Translations under genes and position numbers: made by a program
In this document: piece after piece, positions 46,749 through 56,399 of the stretch
How the letters are laid out: each line of letters begins with the position of its first letter
Position numbering within the stretch: the first letter of the stretch is position 1
NCBI GenBank assembly: GCA_022478985.1
Contig: JAKSZP010012179.1
Span: forward strand, 30,537 to 94,536
From: Massospora cicadina
Lineage: Eukaryota; Entomophthoromycota; Entomophthoromycetes; Entomophthorales; Entomophthoraceae
Reading direction: 5' to 3'
Length of the DNA stretch: 64,000 nucleotides
Notes under the pieces: generated by a model
Told to the model about the DNA's origin: nothing
Database searches by the model: none
The model's input: the letters and a program-made list of their open reading frames with translations, nothing else

Positions 46749-47600
46749 TGTAAGGAGAGTGTCTATAACTCTTCTGTTTCCAGCGTAGGGGTGTTTGGTG
46801 CACAGAGCCAACGAATGGAAGATAGCCACTAGTACCAAAGTTACTTAAGCCCAGTAGAGGGTTCTGGAGCAATAATAACTAAAGCGAAAAGTGCAATCAA
46901 GATACCAAACAACTGACCAAAAATGACGCGGTGCACAAAGTGGAAAGGGGTAAACGTCCCAGGTCGGAGGGAACCAGGGCGACCCAACAGTGCACGAGTT
47001 GAAAATTTAATTGAATTTAAAAGAAGGTGGTTAATTAAGTGCAAGACCTCCTCAAAGAGGCCTGCGCACTGGTTTGCTAGAGATAACATAAGAAAAACGG
47101 GAAAAAAGAGGAAAATTTTTATTGGGAAGTTGACCAACAAGGGATGTTTTTCATGGGAAACAAAAAATAAACTATTTCAGGGAAATACGGATTTTGCTGA
47201 AGTGGGCCCAAGCACTGACCCACCAATAGGCAAATACTACCATCCAGATTGGTAGAATATGCTAAAATTGACTTCACTTGTGTATTTGATTAAAGTTGGA
47301 TTCTACCCCAACGTGTGATTTCATAAATGGAATGGGCTTTAAAACGCCATTCCTTGAATTAACTGAATTGAACCATCTGCATTCATTACATAAACTGTCC
47401 GTTTTAATGCCTGGGCTGATGTGAGGGGCTGGGTATTAGGCACCTCACTAGTACTGACCTGAGCATATTTAGCTTGTACCCAGCGTTGGTCTAGTGTGTG
47501 CCTGAGGTCAGGGAGGACCTGAAGCTTCACCATCTAGGCCTCCTGGCGCCCAGCCTTATTCTTGGGGTTGACCCCACTATGATGTCATTTGACCATGACA
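46749..47600 (-). repeat. A1 3' LTR
   Basis: Sense TGTCATGGTCAAATGACATC to CTCTCCTTACA. The self-primer sequence GTTGGTCAACT (minus strand, 47138-47128) is a perfect match to the A1 primer site. An AATAAAAA run follows it by a few bases. Confidence 0.92.
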
Positions 47601-47736
47601 TTACTCTCACCTCCTGACGGGGCTCAACCACCCCTCCAGGGGCTTGCATAAGGGAAAAGTTTTGTGGGCTGGGGCCAACTTCATGGCAGCACCGTTGGTT
47701 TGGGTTGAGATCCAGCAGCCTGGGGGAAACGCTCAT
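47339..47736 (-). other. Candidate ORF3 of family A (A1 copy)
   Basis: ATG 47736 lies in the +1 frame over the His-Glu codons of the chromodomain tail (TTCCATGAG), exactly as in family B. The frame (MSVSPRLLDLN...) crosses the polypurine tract and enters the LTR at 47600. In this 3' LTR a one-base deletion near 47575 shifts it; the other frame continues (47533-47339). In the 5' LTR (52677-52438) and the solo LTR (26151-26462) the U3 part is open: TNPKDKAG.QEA, LPDLR.TLDQRW, LT..QALKR. No domain recognised. Confidence 0.45.
47601..47616 (-). promoter_or_regulatory. A1 polypurine tract
   Basis: The minus strand reads CAGGAGGTGAGAGTAA, directly before the 3' LTR. It is somewhat interrupted by pyrimidines but fits the position. 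Confidence 0.7.
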
Positions 47737-47905
47737 GGAAGGCTTATATCAGATCTTTAGCATGCACACAGTCGTGCGCTGGAACCCAACTGTTCTCTGC
47801 AGCGTCAAAACCATTCCAGGATACTAGGTACTCAAGCCTTCTTTTAACGCGGCGGGAGGCAACTAATTATTCCACTTCACACTCTGGCACCCAATCTACG
47901 AGATA
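47737..47905 (-). pseudogene. A1 chromodomain
   Basis: Translation reads SRRVKRRLEYLVSWNGFDAA, then ENSWVPAHDCVHAK. Trp and Phe of W-x-G-F and the later Trp are present, so the aromatic cage looks mostly kept. It lies between the acidic PECEVE segment and the AFHERF tail. A stop follows the Leu-Ile before the tail. Confidence 0.8.
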
Positions 47906-48990
47906 GGCCTCAGGACTCTCTGGAGGGCCCTCAAACCTTGTCAATTTGCTTTCATGGAAGAAAGAGAAGATCCAAAATGAAGAGGGAAGATCTAGCTGGT
48001 AGGAAGCATGGCCCACCTTTCTAAAAATGCGGTAGGGGCCAATCCTCTTTGGTCCCAGCTTCATGCATAGCTGCTTGATAGGGATGTTATGAGCATCAAG
48101 AATCACAAGATCCCCTTCCTTATATGTGGGACCCACTCGGCGTTTACCATCAGCGTTCTCTTATACACTTGCATTGCCGCCTCCAAACTTGTGGAACCCC
48201 TTGGTGGACCTTCTTGATAATTTTGGAAAAGTCTACCAGCGCTTTTACCTTAGAACCACAGCTGGGCTCCATGAGAAAGGCAGGGTTAAACCCATGGTTG
48301 GTGAAAAATTGAGAACAACTGATAGACGCATGTAACGTGTTGTTATAGATAAACTGGCCATATGGAGGTGAGAAACCCAATCTGAATGATCCACAGAAGT
48401 GTAACACCGCAGAAACTGCTCCAAGCACTGGTCAAATCGGTCTTTCTACCCATCAGATTGGGGGTAATAGGCAGTTGAATGGCAAGGGCGAATCTGGAGA
48501 GTCTTACACAACTCTTCCCAAAAATAAGGAGGTAGATTAGGGTCCCCTGTCACTGATAATCTCTTGAGAAACCCCATGGAGCGCAAACACATGCGTGACG
48601 AAGAGCCTAGCTATCTCAGACGCAATTATTGTAGTTCTGAAAGAAATGAATTGGGCGAACTTCGTAAAATGGTCCGCCACCACCATCATGGCATTTTAAC
48701 CATCAGAAACAGGTAGATCCACAATGAAATTCACTGATAGGGAAGTACAGGGCCTTTCAGCCTTTAGAACTGATACCAAAAACCCCACTAGTGGTTGTCA
48801 AATTGGTCTTTAATTGATTGCAGATCAAATACTTTTTATAATACCTACCCACCTGAGCGGGTAAGTCCTTCCAATTTTATATGCGTCAAATTTACTCCAA
48901 ATTCTTTGCTTTCCCAGGATAACCAACGGTGATTACATCATGATAGTCCTGGATGATTTTCAGGCGAAGTGGTCCAGCGGGAACCCATAG
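47906..48990 (-). pseudogene. A1 integrase
   Basis: The core lies in broken frames at 48860-48440; the segments parallel A2 (SAWSSFCGV-type, from the LEQ..RC region in another frame). 48428-48150 gives the core end (GQFIYNNTLHASISCSQFF). 48136-47867 is the C-terminal part with a good GPY/F module: KEGDLVILDAHNIPIKQL, KRIGPYRIFRKVGHASYQLD. Several stops. Confidence 0.78.
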
Positions 48991-49023
48991 GCGCCCCTGA
49001 AACCACACCATCTCATCCTTTAC

Positions 49024-49743
49024 TTAATAACTCCTGGTTATACTCTCCTGATTCAGCGCACTCTTAGCAAGTACCATAGTATATTCAGCCGATAATGGCT
49101 GTGAAAGGACAACCTTCCTGAACATAATATATTCCTCCGCATTTTCCAGAGGTGCAAGTGCTGGCCCGTTGGCCAGGGGAGAGGGTCGTTGAGGCAGAAG
49201 TTTACTTGGAGGAATCATCACCTGGGTATTGTGAACTTCTACCTCCTTGGGTTTGGGCGCTAAGGCAGGGTTTTGGCTCAACGCATCCGCCAAACCATTA
49301 TCCATGCCCTTGGCGAACTCATATGTGAAAGCGAATTGTGCAAGGGTCTCATGCCAATGGGTCTGCCGTGGGGTTAAGACATGAGGAGCGCGGTAGTACA
49401 GCAAGGCACGTTGTTCTGTACATACACAGAAAGATTGGGAAGAGCCATGCAAGTGGTGACGCCAATATTTTAGCACCTCCACCACTGCCAGTAACTCCTT
49501 GTCATAAACAGCGTAATTAAACTCTGGTAAAGACATTCTTCAAGAAAAATATTTCACTGGATGCTCTATCCCATCTTCGCCTACTTGTAACAAGGCAGCC
49601 GCTATGGCGAAGTTGGAGGCAACAGTAGACACAATGAACTCCTTTGAAGGGTCGACATGGCGAAGAACAGACGTGGACAACAGGGTGCACTTCACTGCTT
49701 GGAAAGCATCTCCAAAAAGGGGGACCACTAAAGCACTTGGCAC
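49024..49743 (-). pseudogene. A1 RNase H and start of the integrase region
   Basis: 49743-49540: KEFIVSTVASNFAIAAALLQ, where TDAS has become TVAS, so the first catalytic Asp is missing. 49536-49024 (170 codons, open): FNYAVYDKELLAVVEVLKYW, LLYYRAPHVLTPRQ, FAKGMDNGLADALSQNP with the last Asp kept, then the linker before integrase. Two frames only, so relatively fresh. Confidence 0.85.
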
Positions 49744-49753
49744 CGCTATCCTT

Positions 49754-50458
49754 TTATAAGGGAGCTGCCACCTCAGAAAGATTGGGTGTGAACTTTTTGA
49801 GGGATTTACACGTCCCCAAAAAGCTCCTCAATTCCTTGACTGAGGTGGGAGTGGGCCACTCATGAATAGCCTTATCCTTGTCTGGAGTTATCATGTGTCC
49901 CTGGTCAAACACGACGTCGCTTAGAAAGGTGACCTGGGACTTAAAAAATTCACATTTGCCAATTTTTAGCGTAAGGCTGGCTGCCTTTAACTTCTCCACC
50001 ACTTGCCAAAGGTGGACTGCATGGGACTCCTGATCAGTGGGAAAAACCAGGATATCGTCCATGTAAGCAACCACGCATACCCCTAACAGGTCCCAACGCG
50101 GCATCAATGCAGCGTTGAAAGATAGAAGGGGCATTCTTAAGCCAAAGGGCATGAACCAAAACTGGAAGATCCCTTTTCTGGTACGGAATGCGGTCAACCA
50201 CTCTTGTCCCTTTTTAATCCGGATATGATTGAACGCATTATGGCAATCCAGCTTGGAGAAAACTTTCAACTTCTCCACATAGCGTGCAATCTGTGAATCC
50301 AAAGGGATGGGATGTAGATCTTTTACAGTGAAATTATTGAGGTTCCCATAGTCTATGCACAGGCGTAGAGTACCATCAGACCTCTCAACAAAGAGAAGTG
50401 GGGAGCATACAGGGGAGGTATGCTGAAGATTAAATCCTTTGGACAACTGATCCTTCAC
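49754..50458 (-). pseudogene. A1 reverse transcriptase, open over 234 codons
   Basis: The best open frame of the gypsy elements. Motifs in order: LCIDYGNLNNFTVKDLHPIP (residues 34-52), FSKLDCHNAFNHIRI with the first catalytic Asp at 71, GIFQFWFMPFGLR (about 97), and VVAYMDDILVF with an intact YMDD at 132-135. Then KIGKCEFFKSQVTFL and ELRSFLGTCKSLKKFTPNL. The expected NAP triplet reads MPLL after a small indel. A2 shares the family. Confidence 0.88.
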
Positions 50459-51535
50459 TCATACATCCAACGTCTCCTCCTCCCTGACAGTCAATGGGTA
50501 AATAAGGGAAGAGATATGCACCAGATCCACAGTGAGCTTGAAGTCACAATCAAGCTCAGGGTGCTCAGGGAGTGAACTAGCAGATGCTGCATCAAAAGAG
50601 GATTCCAACCTCTCCAAACAAGAAGGTATAGGAACTTCCACTGAGGGCTTCAGCAAAGGGGCAAGGTTAAAAGGGTCAAGGTGGGGCCAATGGGGCAAGG
50701 CGACCTGAGCGTCAGCCTTAGACAAAGGGAAAACTAGGGTGCAACCATTCTTTAATGTTAGGGAAAGGGTATTTTCTTTCAAGTTGGTTTTAACGTCAAA
50801 ATTCCGCCACCACTTCACTTCCAAAATGATAGGGAACAAGAGTATTTTGATAGCTTGGAAATGATCATACTAGAAGTACTTGCCAACCTGATAGTCCACT
50901 GTCCCCATAATATTCAGAGTGGGAATATCTTAAGACCCTCCCCTAACCATACCACCTGGCAAGTAACCCAGCTCAATGTAGTCGGCTAGCTTTGGTCCAT
51001 GTAGTTACTAGTGGCGCCAGTATCCACCAGTACAGTGGTGCTGAATTTCCTAAAGAGGATGAAAGGGTAGCAGACAGTAGGAAAAACCCCAAATGGTCTT
51101 GATTAATAACAGACAGCGCCAGAACATCACCAACAAACTCATCTTCTGGAACTAGCACACCATCAAGGTCTGTTTTGGAATCATAGAAGGGGGAGGGATA
51201 GTTGTATACTCTTACTACTGAGGCCACATACCCCACCATGCCTTCTGCAGGTGCATACACTTTCTCATATATAAAATTAAGTTCTTTACCCACTTACTGA
51301 GTGCCACGGATTATGAAGGGGTCGAATGAGGGTTCTCAGGGATTATCTGATATACTGGAATAGGGTTCTCATCCAGGCCATAAAAGGTAATAAATGGCTC
51401 AGAGGTTTGGATAAGATTTTCGTCATAAAATGCATTTTTAGATGTGAATGATCCTATTCCCCCAACTGCAATGGAAGGCCTGACATTATCCAAGGCCAAC
51501 ACCCCCAGGCCCATCTGCACTGGTTCTGCCAGCAT
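50459..51535 (-). pseudogene. A1 leader ORF, protease and pre-RT segment
   Basis: 51535-51311 starts MLAEPVQMGLGVLALDNV. 51293-50973 continues YVASVVRVYNYPSPFYDSKT. In another frame at about 51050-51000 lies VLVDTGATSNY, an intact protease loop. 50839-50459 is the pre-RT part (IILEVKWWRNFDVKTNLKEN). No capsid pattern or zinc knuckle is present between the LTR and the protease (about 0.8 kb, with about 310 bp untranslated). A2 shows the same layout. Confidence 0.75.
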
Positions 51536-51832
51536 CGTCTGAAAGCGCTGTCAATGTAAACCTCGTTTACTAAATTAAAATTGATAATTTTGGTGGAAAG
51601 TCAGAGAATCACAACTTTTGGACCTCAAAGCATCCGTATCCACCAGGTATGAGCATGAAGGGTGGATACTTTCCAGTTGGAGGAAAAGTAATAACGCTGA
51701 GTTTCTCTAACCTTCAGGAAAAAGAGGAAACAGCAGTGCGGCTAACCACAGCTTAAGCCCACAGTCTGCACCCACCATTTCCACTTTGGAAAAGTTCCAC
51801 ATGGAAAAAGTTATTGCACATAGGTTTAAAAG

Positions 51833-51843
51833 GTTGGTCAACT
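51833..51843 (-). promoter_or_regulatory. A1 self-primer binding site
   Basis: The minus strand reads AGTTGACCAAC, two bases (TT) after the 5' LTR. It is the perfect 11-nt reverse complement of GTTGGTCAACT in the 3' LTR (47128-47138) and matches 10 of 11 in the 5' LTR (52228-52238). It has no TGG start for a tRNA. Confidence 0.75.
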
Positions 51844-51845
51844 AA

Positions 51846-52700
51846 TGTAAGGGGAGTGTTTATAACTCTCCTGTTTCAAGCGTGGGGGGTGCTTGGTGCA
51901 CAGAGCCAACGCATGGAAAATATCCACTAGTACCAAAGTTACTAGAGCCCAGTAGAGGGTGCTGGAGCAATAATAACTAAAGGGAAAAGTGCAATCAAGA
52001 TAGCAAACAACTGACCAAAAATGACGCGGTGCACAAAGTGGAAAGGGGCAAACGTCCCAGGTTGGAGGGAACCAGGGCGACCCAATAGTTCACGAGTTGA
52101 AAAATTTAATTGAATTTAAAAGAAGGTGGTTAATGAAGTGTAAGACCTCCTTGAAGAGGCCTGCGCACAGGTTTGCTAGAGATAACATAAGAAAAACGGG
52201 AAAAAATGGAAAATTTTTTTATTAGGAAGTTGATCAACAATGAGTGTTGGTCATGGGAACAAAATTAAACTATGTCAGGGAAAATATGGGGTTTGATGAA
52301 GTGGGCCCAAGCACTGACCTGCAAATAGGCAAACACTACCATCCAGATTGGTAGAATACGCCAAAACTGACTTCACTTGTGTAATTGATTGAAGTTGGAT
52401 TCAACCTCAACGTGTGATTTCATAAATGGAATGGGATTCAAAACCCCATCCCTTGACTTAATTGAATTGAACCGTATGCATACATTACATAAACCATCCG
52501 TTTTAACGCCTGGGCCGATGTGAGGGGCTGGGTGTTAGGCACCTCACTAGTATCGACATGAGCATATTTAGCTTGTACCCAGCGTTGGTCTAGTGTGTTC
52601 CTGAGGTCAGGGAGGTCCTGAAGCTTCACCTTCTGAGCCTCCTGGCGCCCAGCCTTATCCTTGGGGTTAGTCCCCACTATGATGTCATTTAACTATAACA
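51846..52700 (-). repeat. A1 5' LTR
   Basis: Sense TGTTATAGTTAAATGACATC to CTCCCCTTACA. GTTTAATTTTG about 30-40 bp before the self-primer copy is a weak TATA candidate. The U3 frame of candidate ORF3 is open at 52677-52438 (80 codons). Confidence 0.92.
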
Positions 52701-53027
52701 TGAAGGACCTACATCCAGGTCAAGTTCCACTTGATGGGCTAGTAAACACTCATTAAATTGCCCACAGCTCCGGTATCCACCAAAGCCTCAAAGGAAAAAT
52801 GGTGGGACCCAACACTGATTATAATGGGTAGTAGTAAGTAAGCGAAGTTCTCTTTATTAGTAGTTGTGGTTGAATCCATTGATACCAAAGAGATGGTAGT
52901 GGAGTCAGGGGAAACCGCTAGGTTCATAGGGGGAGTAAACCCATTGCAAGTCAGATTGTCAGAACCTACTGACATGGGCACAATAGCCGCGGCAATGATG
53001 GGGTGTAGATTGGGCATTTTGAGTGGA
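52701..53027 (-). pseudogene. B2 leader and aspartic protease
   Basis: Open to 52739: LVPLKMPNLHPIIAAAIVPM, then STTTTNKENFAYLLLPIIIS and FEALVDTGAVGNLMSVY, with an intact DTGA loop. The protease continues (EL.LDVGP) to the A1 insertion point at 52705. The upstream part joins 54403-54520 across the solo LTR. The short distance to the primer site leaves no room for a normal Gag. Confidence 0.8.
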
Positions 53028-53032
53028 ACTAG

Positions 53033-54397
53033 TGTCATGGAAACGGCAGAATAAGTTTAGACCGGCCTGCCAGTTGGGATGTGTAGGCACCCAAAAAGCA
53101 AGCCAGAATGCCAGAGGCATTGCCGACCAAATGACTTGGTATGGAGCCAGGCAGTGGGAAATGACGAAGTGTTGGTGCAGCAACAAGGTGAGTATGATCC
53201 TGATGACAAACCACACTGAACCCACTCCTGACCCAAGGGGTCTTGCTGCAGGGGGTGGGATCGCTGAGATAGTCTCAATAAGATCCTTGGCATATAGTTC
53301 CTTCTCTACCAGGGTGGCAAGGAGACGGATTCTCTCTTGCAATTGGTGGACATATGGCCACAAGATACCCGTGTATTGCTGTCAGAAGTTAGTGATCATG
53401 GGGTTGTAAAGTCAAAAATATCAGACTCGCTGAACCCAATTGTCAATGGAGGGGCCCATAATGACCAAGAGTACTGGTAGAGCCCATCCAGTGTATGGAC
53501 CAATGGGCCACCAGGGAAATGCCATCAGGGATGCGGTCAGAAGAAAATAAAATTTTAGGTTTTTTGGTAAATTTTTTATTTGAAGGAAAAGTAAGAAAAT
53601 CGACCAACAATTTTCTCAGTACTATGCACTGATTAAATAGTGGTTGGTTGGGATAGTGACAAGATGGGATCAGGTCCCACAATTTTGACCTAACTGGCAA
53701 ATTGTTTGGGAATGGGCGGATTTGTTCCTTGAGAACTGACATCACAAAATTTGGCGGTGGGCTGAGTCTCTGTCAGTTCAACCTCAAATGTCTGATCTGG
53801 GGCTCAGCTACGTTTCTGATGGTTGGTATGACGGCGTTTAGCCCAACAAGTGACAGGAATCCCCCAAGGCCACCCCACATAGGGACAGGTCCATTTGGTT
53901 GGAAATGGGTTTGGGACGCTCAACCCACCCGCACTTGGTCGCTGAACCATCTGTTCAGTCAATGGCAGCACATTGTCTGCAACACCCAAATTGTCAACAG
54001 AGGGCTTCAAACCCTCATCAATGGTGCCCAATGTTAGTTCTATCAGCTTATTGATCAAATTGGAGCCGTCGGGCAATCTGGCTGATACCTCAGTCTTCAA
54101 GCTTCCGACTATTTGAGATTTGGCCATCAGCCAGATTGCCACTGAATTAGATCTGACTGATTTCAATTTGGCAATCTCAGCGCAGATTTTGCTTATTCCC
54201 CACAACAGTTTTGCTGAGATGAGTGTGGGTACCGGGGTGGGATCTGAAGCAGGAGAGGTGTTACCCATCACTCATCTACTATGTGAGTGAGATCGCCCTG
54301 AGTAACGAGGGGTACTGCCATCCTCTTTGGTGTCTTTTTACTTGGGAATGGGAAGATGGCCCAATCAAGGGCCAAGGGACGTTCCCCTGGACTTACA
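53033..54397 (-). repeat. Solo B LTR inside B2
   Basis: 1365 bp, sense TGTAAGTCCAGGGG to TTTCCATGACA, with perfect TSD ACTAG (53028-53032 and 54398-54402). It is about 250 bp longer than the B2 LTRs, the extra lying in the R/U5 half (about 53130-53500). 54271-53804 is open for 155 codons in the ORF3-type frame (SAKLLWGISKICAEIAKLKS, PLTEQMVQRP, PNPFPTKW). The self-primer region reads GTTGGTCGATT near 53601. Confidence 0.9.
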
Positions 54398-54398
54398 A

Positions 54399-54770
54399 CT
54401 AGGCTATCATTGCCAGGGAAAATTGTTTCACAACCTGGTTCAGCTGAAAAGAAGGGACCATTGCTACACTAATATCTATGAGAGAGGTGGATTTAGTTAG
54501 GAATAATGGTTGGTCAATTATGTCTGGCAAACAGCAAGTTAGAATTAGACTGGACTGCCAGCCTAAGTGCCAGAGCACCCAAATGGCAAACCAGAATGCA
54601 AAAGGCACTGCTGCTGGTACAACGGATATGAAACTGGATAGGCGTTTCGCCAATAAATGCCGGTGAGCCAGAATCTCATACAGGCACATAATGAAATACC
54701 AAAAAAATATGGCCATTAACCCCAAGGGGTGTGTGAGTGCTTGTGGGAAGGGCGCTTTATTTTTCAACAT
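54399..54770 (-). other. Hydrophobic frame from B2 R/U5 across the primer site
   Basis: 123 codons starting MLKNK just downstream of the presumed RNA start, running through U5 and the primer site into the leader. It is strongly hydrophobic: LMAIFFWYFIMCLYEILAH and VVPAAVPFAFWFAIWVLW could form two membrane helices. The LTR at 11351-11659 has the same frame open (GLMAVFIWYFIMCLYEILAH). It may be a leader peptide, or a chance frame in conserved LTR sequence. Confidence 0.35.
54509..54519 (-). promoter_or_regulatory. B2 self-primer binding site
   Basis: The minus strand reads AATTGACCAAC, one base after the 5' LTR. Its reverse complement GTTGGTCAATT occurs exactly in the B1 LTR (8113-8123). B2's own LTRs have GTTGTTCGATT, two changes, one of which still allows a G-U pair. 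Confidence 0.7.
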
Positions 54771-55637
54771 AAAAAAACTAAATTTAGGGTAAGGTTTTTA
54801 GTTGGAAAATAAAGGAAGAAAATCGAACAACAATTTTCTCAGTGTGATGAAACTGATTAGTTAGTGGTCAATTGATACGGTTACAAGCTGGGATCAGGTC
54901 CCTCAATTTCGACCTAACTGGCAAATTATTTGGGGATGAGGGCAGATAAGCTCAATAGGAACTGACATCTAAGGATTCAGTGGCAGGCTGAGTCACTGTC
55001 AGTTTGACCTTAAACGCACAAACCAAGACTTAACTGAGTTTCTGGCAGTTGACGTGATGGCTTCTGGCCCAACAAGCAATGGGAATCCCCAGGGCCACTC
55101 CACTTAGGGGCAGTCCCAATTGGTTGGGAACGGGTTTGGGATGCCCAACCTGCACATTCTCAGTCATTGGACCATTTGTTCAGTCAAAAGTACTGCATCG
55201 GCTGAAACTCCTAAATTTCCAGATGGATCTGCACAAAGGGGATCATCCCTAATAATTTTTGAGAGGGGGTTAATCTCCACAATCCCAATGCTGAGTGAAT
55301 TGAAACTGTCAGTGATGCCAGCCAATAATTCAATCTTCATCCCTTTTTGACTATGCATATTCTGATTTTTGGGCTTGATTCATCAGTTTCAGACTGATAG
55401 ACTTTAATTCAGTGATCTCAGCACAGATTTCCTTAATATGTCTAACATGTTCAGCTGAGGCGAGTGAAGGTACTGGGTTGGGTTCAAAGTGGGAATACCA
55501 TTACCCAGCGCTCATCTACCATGTGGGCGAGGTCGCCCTGGGTGATGAGGGGTATAGCCGCCCTCTTCAGCCTCTTTTTGCTCGGAAACAGGAAGAGTGA
55601 CCAATCTATGCACAGGGGACATTCCTCTGGACTTACA
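54521..55637 (-). repeat. B2 5' LTR
   Basis: Sense TGTAAGTCCAGAGGAATG to GTTTGCCAGACA, 1117 bp. A CTGATTAGTTAG segment and AAAATTGTTGTTCG lie where TATA and RNA start are expected, and AATAAAG lies downstream. 55358-55164 shows the ORF3-type frame open again (KMKIELLAGITDSFNSL-like). Confidence 0.92.
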
Positions 55638-55642
55638 TGTCC

Positions 55643-56330
55643 CTTCTTAATCATTATCTGATTAAACTCATTTTATTCAATCCAATTTGGAGAAGACTTT
55701 AGCCTTCTCCAAATAGCGCGCAATTTGTGAATCCAAAGGGATGGGATGGAGCTCTGGTACAGTACAATTGTTTATGTTCCCATAATCTACAAAAGGGCGT
55801 AAAGTTCCATCAGCTTTCTACATGAAGAGAAGTGGGGAGCATACTGGGGAGGTATGCTGAAAAATTGCTCCTTTGGCTAACTGTTCCTTAAACCACACGT
55901 CTAATTCTGATTCCTCCCATATAGTCAAAGGGTAAATTTGGGAAGATATATGCACCAGATCAACTGTGATTTTGAACTCGCAATCAAACTCTTAATGAGC
56001 AGGTAATTAATTGGCCAAAGCTGCATCAAACAAAGATTTTAAAAACTCCAAACAAGAAAATAAAGGGGTCTACAGTGAGGGCTTCAACAATGGAGCGAGA
56101 CTGAGGGTGTTGATATTGGGCCAGTGGTGCTTCGCTTTGATGTTATCCTCAGACAAAGGAACAATTATTGTCTGACCATTCTTTAATGTTATGGATAGGG
56201 TATTATCTTTTAAGTTGTTCTTGACGTTAAACTTTCGCCTCCATTCCACTCCCAAAATATTGGGGTATAAAAGGTTTTTGATTGCTTGGAAACGGTCCAT
56301 CAAAAGGTACTTGCCCACTTGATAATCCAC
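55643..56330 (-). pseudogene. A2 reverse transcriptase 5' part and pre-RT segment
   Basis: 56330-56070 is open: YLLMDRFQAIKNLLYPNILG, VEWRRKFNVKNNLKDNTL. RT fingers follow at about 55980-55680 (DSQIARYLEKAKVFSKLD-like in broken frame), and the sequence stops at the B2 insertion after IKKG. It is the direct homologue of A1 50839-50200. Confidence 0.8.
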
Positions 56331-56399
56331 TAACCCTAGTACCTTCAGGGGGAATATATTGAGAAGCCCCTACCCAACCATACCACCTGTCAAGTAACT

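Larger units (their letters stand above)
46749..52700 (-). mobile_element. A-family chromovirus A1, complete
   Basis: LTRs 46749-47600 (852 bp) and 51846-52700 (855 bp). Flanks are CAAAG (46744-46748) and TGAAG (52701-52705), a decayed 5-bp TSD: the comparison with B1 shows the empty site fits exactly. Interior: self-primer site, leader ORF, protease, RT, RNase H, integrase, chromodomain, ORF3, polypurine tract. It is the best-kept element here; the LTRs differ by roughly one base in ten over the first 100 bp. Confidence 0.92.
42315..55637 (-). mobile_element. B-family chromovirus B2
   Basis: LTRs 42315-43429 (1115 bp) and 54521-55637 (1117 bp), perfect TSD TGTCC (42310-42314 and 55638-55642). 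Removing B2 restores the RT frame of A2 (IKKG then QEWLTA). The interior contains A1 and a solo B LTR. Order: self-primer site, short leader, protease, RT, RNase H, integrase, chromodomain, ORF3. No Gag is seen: only about 0.4 kb separates the LTR from the protease once insertions are removed. Confidence 0.92.

Noticed and set aside
52430..52700. Tandem A elements sharing a central LTR
   Set aside because: The stretch next to the LTR at first looked like internal sequence. Comparison with 47339-47600, 26152-26462 and the A2 LTRs shows it is the first 260 bp of the LTR itself, and the TSD fits the longer LTR.
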